A stretch of 64,000 bases of DNA from Paguma larvata. Its lineage: Eukaryota > Chordata > Mammalia > Carnivora > Viverridae. The position numbers and the translations under genes were made by a program. A model generated the notes under the pieces. It had not been told where the DNA came from. It saw only the letters and a program-made list of their open reading frames with translations, and searched no databases. Position 1 is the first letter of the stretch. Each line of letters begins with the position of its first letter. The DNA lies in contig CM057824.1 of assembly GCA_030068075.1 (NCBI GenBank), positions 124,114,414 to 124,178,413 of the forward strand, written 5' to 3'. Of this stretch, positions 56,555 to 64,000 are shown piece after piece.

Positions 56555-59500
56555 ATATGTACACACTTATCAATAATCACTTCAAGTGTAAGTGGACCAA
56601 AAACTTCTTCAGTCAAAATACATAAAGTGGCTGAATGAATTAAAAGAAAAGAAAACAAGGCCCATCTATATGCTGCCTATAACATATAGATACAGATATA
56701 TGCTGCCCATTTCAGATGTAAGGACACACACAGACCACAGACTAAAAATGAAGGGATGGAGACATATTCCATACAAATGGAAATCAAAAGAAAGCGGGGG
56801 TAGCAATACTTATATCAGACAAAATGGACTTTAAAACAAAGATGGTAATAAAAGAGTATTATACAGTAATAAAGGGGTCAGTCCAATAAGATGATATAAT
56901 ATTTATAAATCTTTATGCACCTAAAATAGGAATATTGCATATATACAGCAAATATTAACAGATTTAAAGGGAGAAATTGATGGCATACAATAATAGTAGG
57001 GGACTTTAATAACCCATTTACATCAATGGATAGATTATCCAGACAGGAAATCAATAAAACACACATTGGAACATCAACCTTAAATAACCAATTAGACCAG
57101 ATGGACTCGATAGATATATATAGCACATTCCATCCAAAAACAGCAGAATACACACTTTTCTCAAGTGCACATGAAACATTCTCTAGGGTAAACCATATGT
57201 TAGGACATAAAATAAGTCTCAGTAAATTGAAGAAGATTGAAATCCTATCAAGCATCTTTAGTGACCACAATAGTATGAAACTAGAAATCATTTAGAAGAA
57301 AACTAGAAAAAAATCACAAATATATGCAATTAAATAATATGCTACTGAACAGGCAATGGGCCAATGAAGAAATAAAAAGAGAAATAAATAAATACCTTGA
57401 AACAAATGAAAATGAGAATACAACATACCGAAATCTATGGGATACAGCAAAATTAGTTCTAAGAGGGAAGCTTGCAGTGTTACAGGTCTACCTCAAGAAA
57501 AAAGAAAAAATCTCAATCAAATTTTACACCTAAAAACAAACAAACAAACAAACTAGAAAAGAACAAAGGCCAAAATTACTATAAATGAGGAAACAATAAA
57601 GATCAGGGCATAAATAAATGAAACAGGGATACCTGGGTTGCTCAATCATTTGATCATCCACCTCTTTATTTCAGCACAGGTCATGATCTCACAGTTTGTG
57701 AGATCAAGTCATGCATCAGGCTCTGCTTGAGATTCTCTCTCTCCCTCTCTCGCTGCTTCTCTCCTGCTTGCGCATGCATGCACATTCTCTCTCTTTCTAT
57801 CTCTTGAAGTAAATAAATAAGTAAACATTAAAAAAAGTAAATGAAATAGAGACTAAAAAGATGATTGAAAAGGTAAATAAAATGAAAAACTAGTTTTTTG
57901 AAAAGATAAACAAAATTGACAAAATTTAGCTCGACTCACCACAGAAAAAGTGAGAGGGTTCAAAGAAATTAAAACAGAATTGAAAGAGAGGAAGTTATAA
58001 CTGACAACACAGAAATATAAACCATAAGCAACTATTATGAACAATTATATGCCAACAAGTTGGATAACCCAAAAGAAATGATTAAATTCCTAGAAACATA
58101 CAATCTCCCAGGACTGAATCAAGAAGATAAAGTAAATCTGAATAGACCAATCACCAGCAAGGAGATTAAATCAGTAATAAAAAAAATTTCCCAACAAACA
58201 AAAGTACAGGAATAGATGGTTTTACTGGTGAATTCTACAAAATGTTCAAAGATTTAATACCTATACTCAAATTTTCCCAAAAATTTAAAGAGGAGGGAAC
58301 ACTTCCAAAATCATTTTTTGCAGCCAACATTACCCTGATATCAAAACCAAACAAGGATACAACAGGAAAAAAAAATTACAGGACAATATTCCTGATGAAT
58401 ACAGATGCAAAAGTCCTCAAGATATTATTAGCAAATGAAATTCAACAATACTTTAAAAGGTCATACATCATCAAGTAGGATGTATTCCAGGGATGCAAGG
58501 ATAGTTCAATATCTTTAAATCAATGGCTACAACACATTACCAAAACGAAACTTAAAAAATCATACGATCATCTCAATAGATACAGAAAAAGCATCTGATG
58601 AAATTCAACATCAATTTATGATAACAATTCTCAACAAGGTGGGTTTAGAGGGAACACACTTCAACATAATAAAGGCCATATATGACAAGCACACAGCTAA
58701 CATGATACTCAACAGTGAAAAGCTGAGATATGGAACAAGACAAGAATACCAACTCTCACACTTTATTGCACATAATACTGGAAATCTTAGCCAGAGGAAT
58801 TAGTCAACAAAAAGGTATAATAATCATCCAAATAGAAGGAAAAAAAAAGAAATAAAACTGTCATTATTTGTGGACAATGTGGTTTGGTATGTCAAAAACT
58901 CTAACAACTCTACCAAGAAAAACCAATTAGAATTAATAAATGAATACTCAGTGAAATTATAGGGTATAAAATCAACATACAGAAATTTTTTGATGCACTA
59001 ACCACAAACAATCAGAAAGAGAAATTACTAAAACACTCATTTTTACATTGGCATATATATTTTTACATTTAACCAAGGATGTGAAAGATGTATACACTGC
59101 GAACTATAAGAACTTGATGAAAGAAATTGAAAACACAAATAAATGGACAGATATTCTGTGCTCATGTATTGAAGAATTAATATCGTTAAAATGTTCACAC
59201 TACCTAAAGTAATGTACATATTCAGTGAAATACTTATCAAAATTCCAATGACATTTTTCACAGAAAAGAACAATCTTAAAGTTTTTGTCAAAGCACAAAT
59301 GATCCTGAAAAAATAAAGCAATTTTGAGAAAGAAAAAACAAAGCTGGAGGCATCATGCTTACTGATTTCAAATTATACTACAAAATTGTAGTTATCAAAA
59401 AGTATGATATTGGTGTAAAAACAAACACATAGGTCATAAGAATAGAATGGAGAATCCAGAAATAAACCCTTGCTTATACAGTCAATTAATTTATGAAAAA

Positions 59501-59725
59501 GGAGGTAAGAATATACAATGGGCAAAAGATAGTCTCTTTCATGAATGATGTTGAGAAAACTGGACAGCTACATGCAAAATAATGAAACTAGACTATCTTA
59601 CACCATGCACGAAAATTAACTCAAAATTGATTAAAGACTTAAATGTAAGACCTGAAACCATGAAACTCCTACACAGGGGATAAACTCCTTGATGTTGGTT
59701 TGGTGATGACTTTTTTGTAGTCCTG
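56555..59725 (+). pseudogene. L1 ORF2 pseudogene (endonuclease and reverse transcriptase)
   Basis: L1 ORF2 encodes an APE-type endonuclease and a reverse transcriptase that act together in target-primed reverse transcription. Here the reading passes among frames. Endonuclease remnants lie at 56592-56834 and 57026-57295; the latter contains RVNHMLGHK and the SDHN motif (57260-57271). A linker piece is at 57324-57533. Reverse-transcriptase remnants are at 58242-58478 (GTLPKSFFAANITLISKPNK) and 58618-58803. The catalytic F-A-D-D box is altered to FVDN at 58867-58878. The C-terminal region is lost after about 59718. Many stops and frameshifts make it dead. The 137-codon minus frame at 56878-57291 is an antisense shadow. 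Confidence 0.9.
57630..57836 (+). mobile_element. Can-SINE nested in L1 ORF2
   Basis: Head ggatacctgggttgctcaat, catgatctcacagtttgtga, CT tract with gcatgcatgcac, and tail aagtaaataaataagtaaac. Target duplications aaatgaaacag / aaatgaaatag at about 57619 and 57839. The flanking ORF2 pieces are collinear. Confidence 0.95.
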
Positions 59726-60174
59726 AAGAAAATGAAAACACTAATTTGAAAAAATATATGTACCCCATGTTCATTGCAGCATTATTTACAATAGCCAAAT
59801 ATGGAAACGACCCAACTGTCCATTGATATATAAACGGATAAAGAAAATGTGCTACATACACAGAATGGAATACTACCCAGCTATAATAAAGGAGATCTTG
59901 CTACTTGTGACAACATGGATGGACCTTAAGGGAATTGTGCTAAATGAAAAAGGTCAGAGAAAGACAAATACTGTATGATCTCACTTATATGTGGAATTTA
60001 AAAAAATAAAAATGAACAAAGAAAACTCATAAGTATGAAGAACAGAGTATAGGTTCAAAAGGTACAGAATTCCAGTTGTAAAATGAACAGGTCACAGGGA
60101 TGTGATGTGCGGTGTGGTGACTGAAGTCAGTAGATTATAGCGCATGTTTGAAGGTTTCAGGCAGAGTGGATCTT

Positions 60175-60263
60175 TTTTTTTTTTTAATAATTTATTGTCA
60201 ATTTGGTTTCCATACAACATCCCATGATAATCCCAACAAGTGCCCTCCTCTGTGCCCATCACC
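60175..60263 (-). mobile_element. 89-bp L1 3' fragment, minus strand, 13-bp TSD
   Basis: A poly-T start, then ataatttattgtcaatttgg, tttccatacaacatcccatg and ccctcctctgtgcccatcac: the antisense carnivoran L1 3' end. Exact duplications cagagtggatctt at 60162-60174 and 60264-60276. It is an extremely 5'-truncated insertion into the 3' UTR of the older L1. Confidence 0.93.
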
Positions 60264-60451
60264 CAGAGTGGATCTTGAAAGTTATTGCAAGAAAAAAAAA
60301 TTGTAACTTTTTATGGTGACAGATCCTGACTAGACTTACTGTGGTGATCATTTTGCAACATACCCAAATGTCAAATAATTACATAGTCTACCTGAAAGTA
60401 ATATAATGTTTTGCGTCACTTATATCACAATTAAAAAGAAAAGATCGAGAA

Positions 60452-60540
60452 TATTATAGACTGAATGGTTGCATCCCCTCATCATTCAAATGTTGAGTTC
60501 CTACCACCAATGTTATGACAATAGGAGGTAGGTAACTTTC
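60452..60540 (+). mobile_element. MLT1 LTR 5' fragment
   Basis: tattatagactgaatggttg, catcattcaaatgttgagtt and atgacaataggaggtaggta match the first 90 bases or so of an MLT1 LTR. The rest is missing. Confidence 0.7.
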
Positions 60541-60842
60541 AACACATAAAAAATTTAAATGTAAATCCAAGTTTCCTTTGGTTTGTAATCTCTAGAATGA
60601 GGGGGATATGGGAACATTCTGTGGTCTAATTATATTACAAATAAGCACTATGTATACCTTTATTAAACTCATTGACATGAAACTGGAATCCAAGAGTCAT
60701 AGAATTTTTGAGCTACACTCTTCACAGCAGATAAATGTTTATGAGAATTTTCATGATTCTATGGCATCGTATGCCAATAACCACACACACATATTTTGAT
60801 ATTAGTATTACATCTTTTAACATATTAATACACTATTTCTAT
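60541..60842. other. Unassigned noncoding stretch
   Basis: Nothing recognised. The frame 60608-60799 has no recognisable product. Confidence 0.45.
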
Positions 60843-60865
60843 TGGGATTAAGTTTATTTTTAAAA

Positions 60866-61103
60866 TTGTATTTATTTATTTATTTATTTATTTAAAAAAC
60901 TTCAACGCTTATTTATTTTTGAGAGAGAGACTGAGAGACAGAATGCGAGTAGGTGAGGGGTGGAAAGAGAGAGGGAGACACAGAGTCTGTAACAGGCTCC
61001 AGGCTCTGACCTGTTGTCCCAAAGTGAGGTTTGAATTCGGGAAGGGTGAGATCATAGCCTGAGCCAAGGTTAGACACTCAACCGATTGAGCCACAGGCGC
61101 CCA
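60866..61103 (-). mobile_element. Can-SINE, minus strand, nested in another SINE's tail
   Basis: TTTA-rich tail, GA tract, gtgagatcatagcctgagcc, and a head with an internal deletion (gagccacaggcgccca). It abuts the tail of the next SINE, and tttatttattta repeats on both sides. Confidence 0.93.
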
Positions 61104-61316
61104 TTTATTTATTTATGTTTAACATTTTTATTTAACTTTGAGAGACAGAACATGAATGGGGAGGGGCAGAGAGAAAGACAGACACAGAATCCAAAGCAGG
61201 TTCCAGGTTCTGAGCTGTCAGCACAGAGCCCAGTGTGAGATTCGAACTTAGGAACCCTGACACCATTACCTGAGCCAAAGTCAGACACTTAACCCACTGA
61301 GCCACCCAGACACCCC
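61104..61316 (-). mobile_element. Can-SINE, minus strand, outer member of the pair
   Basis: Tail of TTTA units, GA tract, ctgacaccattacctgagcc and the head end gccacccagacacccc. The matching target duplication tgggattaagttt is at 60843-60855 and 61317-61329, outside both SINEs, so this element came first. Confidence 0.94.
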
Positions 61317-61329
61317 TGGGATTAAGTTT

Positions 61330-63939
61330 CAATTCTACAATAGGGGAAAAACAATTTTTTCCTAAATATGTCAAATTACATGAATTGAATGTTTAATAAT
61401 ACATGTGAAAATTTTTTGTGCACTCTTAGACAGTTTAAGGAATCGAAATCTCATTAGAGTAAAGAAGACAAGTAACTACTCATGCAGAATGATGCCACCT
61501 TTACCCATTTGGGATATTCCAAGTCTATTTTGGCTTCAGAAGACTGATTATTAAAAGGGAAGGGTCAGGAGGTGTTTCAGCTGGCCTGGATGATCACAAC
61601 TCACACCATGACCCTGAGTTTAGTGGACTCACTCCCCTTTCAATCTCAAAATCCTCCAGTTCAGACGATAAAGTAAATGGTCACCCTATATATGATCCTT
61701 TTTACTAAGTAAATATAAAAGACGTTGTAAGGCAAATATTGTCTCTGAGTAAAAGACAAAATAGCACACTGCCAATAGTGCATTATTTAAAAATAATGAG
61801 TGAGGAAAAATAAATCTGTGAAATAGGTACATTTGTGTTGTGAAGATAATAGAGGTTATCAATTCTCTGCTTTTTTCACTGTTCAATGATTTATTGTTAA
61901 TTTGGCATACTTAGAGCTCATACTAAAAATGACAAGTCGTGCTAGAGAAATATGAACTATGAAACCTAAATCTGGTATTTTCCCACCTCTGTATGCGTGG
62001 GGGATGAGGTAATAGTTCCAGGACAGGAAGGTTCCATTTTGGAACATTCACAAAGGTCGTGGCATCACAGAGCCTGAAAAGATTAACATGAGTTCAAAAT
62101 CTGAGCCATTAACTTCTTGCTCTCTGACTGACATGTGGGCCACATAAATACAATTTCAATAAAAATATGAGGGCAAGACTCTTTTGATGGACCTGTGACT
62201 GTCTTCCTTGTTAAAATTATTCCACGTTACCACAGGGTCAGCGAGGGGTAGTGAATTACTGTCATCAAATATGCATAAGTGGAGTGCAACTATCCATGGC
62301 AAATAAGATGCTCTTCATTTATTGGTATTTATATTTTTCTTCGGCCTATTGAAGGCATTTAAGGTACTTTATAAACACCAAATTAAAACAGGTTTTTCTG
62401 TTAAAAAGATGTGGGTATTTGGAAATATAAAGATATTAGTATATTCAATATAGCCATTTTAGATCATATCTACATCTTTAAAAACTTTAAAAAACACAAA
62501 CGCTGTTTTCTACGTATATTAAAAAAATCTCTATATCATAGAGGTATAATTAAAAAATAAATACAAAACATTGCTTAAGACCCAGTAATTAACATTATAG
62601 GCACTGACCACGTACTCTCTTGTGATAACATACATTATGTCATATGGAAAAAATGATAACACTGTCTCTTAGGGATATACTGGCTGTGTTCAAAAGCTTG
62701 AGTGGATCACAGTGAACATATCTGAGTGCTAGGTAATTGATATCAAGCACATCAAAAAATTTTATACCATCGATATCCAATAAACAATTGGCAACTAAGA
62801 AGCAAATAGAAACGATTTGGGGAAATAATTAGTTTGAATCCTCAGATCAAAATGAGACCATCGGTGACACAATTTAGCATTCAATGAGCATTTTTTTCAG
62901 TAATTGACAAGAATAATAATAACTTCTAAAAGCCCAAATTTGTCCTCATGAAAAATTAACGAGAAGCTTTTTAAAGGTTCTGAACAAGCAGCAAACAAAG
63001 GTTTTGAGTTACCTAACATGGAAAAAGTACGGTAGGTTAAAATCCATTAATGTATTCAACAGCAATATTAATAAAAGTTAGTCAGGAAAACCTCATCCAT
63101 AAAAGAGGTCGTGGCAAAGTGTCTGATGGTATAGCTTAAACACCACATTTTGTTGTCTAGTAGAGAAATAAGATGATTTATTAACTAAGTGATTGCATCT
63201 TCAAATTTCTCAGGTATTCAGCACAGCTTAATAAAAGATTTATCAGATGGAGAAAGCGTAGGCAAACTTGTAGTGTTTCCTAGTCCTCCCTTATTACCAT
63301 CTACCCAAGGAACCACTACTTCACGCCTGAACAGAAAGGTAACCAAAGAGTTGAGGTAAGACAGAAATAAGGAAAGAGAAAGTGTGGCAGAATCAGTGCT
63401 GCTCACGCTCTCTATTATGAACACATATTCACTGAATTAAGTATTTTCATTGAAAATATGTATGTCATCACAGAGGTAGAATATAGGTGGGATTAGAAGA
63501 GGACACGTAGAGTAAAGAGAATAAAGGAAAACATGACAGAAGTTTTTTCAGGTGTGATGTATTGGACAACATGGATAGTGGAAGTTCAAGTCCATGGGAA
63601 AAAATAAATTTGCTTAATTAGAACCGATGATGTTGAAGATGGTAATTGCTACCGTCCAATTGTTGTTTGAAAGAGTAGAATCAGAACGGTTACATGTAAA
63701 GGGACAGCCAAGGTTAAAAAGGGGATCTGCTCCGAGACCTAGTTCACACTGTCCTGATCTCATGAGCGAATAAGGAGAATCCAAATGATAAAAAAAAAAA
63801 AAGAAAGAAAAGAAAAAGAAAAAGGATATATGTGCCTTGAAAAGATACATCAGTAGGAACTTTGAAAAACACAAAGTAGTCTTGAAACATTTATGACTAA
63901 AAGCAGGGAATGCACTCATTCACTCTAATCATAGTATCA
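61330..63939. other. Long unassigned AT-rich stretch
   Basis: No gene found. A weak sense MIR-like pattern is possible at about 62065-62200. A purine-rich A/G run lies at 63788-63824. Confidence 0.45.
63788..63824. repeat. Poly-purine (A-rich, GAAA) tract
   Basis: Twelve or so A residues followed by GAAA and GAAAAA units. It yields the Phe-rich minus frame 63614-63919. Confidence 0.93.
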
Positions 63940-64000
63940 ATGGTTATCAATTATTGAGTATCTGCTGTGTGCCCGCCATAGGAACTGTTGTACACCTATC
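63940..64000 (-). mobile_element. MIR or L2 3' end, minus strand, cut by window end
   Basis: tcaattattgagtatctgct then gtgtgcccgccataggaact match the antisense start shared by MIR and L2 3' ends. The remainder lies outside the window. Confidence 0.55.

Larger units (their letters stand above)
54991..60445 (+). mobile_element. Old, nearly full-length L1, decayed and invaded
   Basis: L1M-class element with an ORF1-side region (54991-55687 and 55941-56550), an ORF2 pseudogene (56555-59725) and a 3' UTR (59726-60445). The 3' part shows catgttcattgcagcattat, caacatggatggaccttaag, cacttatatgtggaattta, and a diverged tail. Two Can-SINEs (55688-55940, 57630-57836) and an 89-bp L1 fragment (60175-60263) interrupt it. 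About 650 bp of ORF2 3' coding sequence appears deleted near 59720. It cannot move: ORF2 is frameshifted and broken by stops throughout. Confidence 0.88.

Noticed and set aside
56878..57291. 137-codon minus-strand open frame
   Set aside because: Exact antisense of the L1 ORF2 endonuclease region, whose sense strand carries the recognisable motifs.
62065..62200. Possible sense MIR
   Set aside because: Only loose similarity to the tRNA-like half of MIR, without the core or 3' end.
63614..63919. 101-codon minus-strand frame with a long Phe run
   Set aside because: The Phe run is the reverse complement of the A/G tract at 63788-63824, and the rest has no recognisable domain.

Overview
The window is mammalian nuclear DNA, almost certainly from a carnivoran and most likely a felid. 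It holds 23 copies of the tRNA-derived Can-SINE, recognised by a head reading ggggtgcctgggtggctcag, an internal tcatgatctcatgg-type stretch, a CT-rich tract and a tail like aaaataaataaacatta. Can-SINEs are restricted to Carnivora, and this tail and CT tract match the cat-type subfamilies. Several short L1 3' ends also look like the carnivoran L1 lineage. The DNA is AT-rich. I find no intact protein-coding gene, no rRNA, no functional tRNA and no CpG-island-like promoter. Every long open frame is either inside a repeat or has no recognisable product. The window is best read as a gene desert or a large intron.

Layout. 1-12 kb: a long L2 copy, MIRs, three Can-SINEs, more L2 and a MER20 DNA transposon. 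13.4-14.5 kb: a very old CR1/L3-type LINE on the minus strand that still shows an FSKAF...H reverse-transcriptase motif. 16-18.6 kb: a Can-SINE and an old antisense L1 next to, and interrupted by, two younger L1 3' ends. 19-24 kb: mostly unique DNA with possible conserved noncoding elements, an ERVL-MaLR LTR piece and a hAT element. 24-36 kb: an L1 3' end carrying a CA repeat and a SINE, several (CA)n tracts, hAT and MER5A elements, an MLT1 LTR and a dense Can-SINE cluster, with L2 throughout. 36-46 kb: L2, a 5'-inverted (twin-primed) L1 with a 20-bp target-site duplication, a small exon-like open segment and a large CA/CG repeat. 46-48.6 kb: a probable solo LTR that splits a MIR, and three SINEs. 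51.7 kb: an MLT1 LTR. 53.7-60.4 kb: an old, almost full-length L1 with decayed ORF2, invaded by two SINEs and an 89-bp L1 fragment. 60.4-64 kb: an MLT1 fragment, a nested SINE pair and unique DNA.

Nothing here works together as an operon or pathway. The content is a stratified record of transposition: L2/MIR/CR1 oldest, then hAT and MaLR elements, then L1, then Can-SINEs. The most informative items are the twin-primed L1, the nested insertions that give relative ages, the exon-like open segment near 41.5 kb and a few repeat-free AT-rich stretches that may be conserved regulatory DNA. Repeat family names come from pattern recognition without a library search, so subfamily names are approximate.
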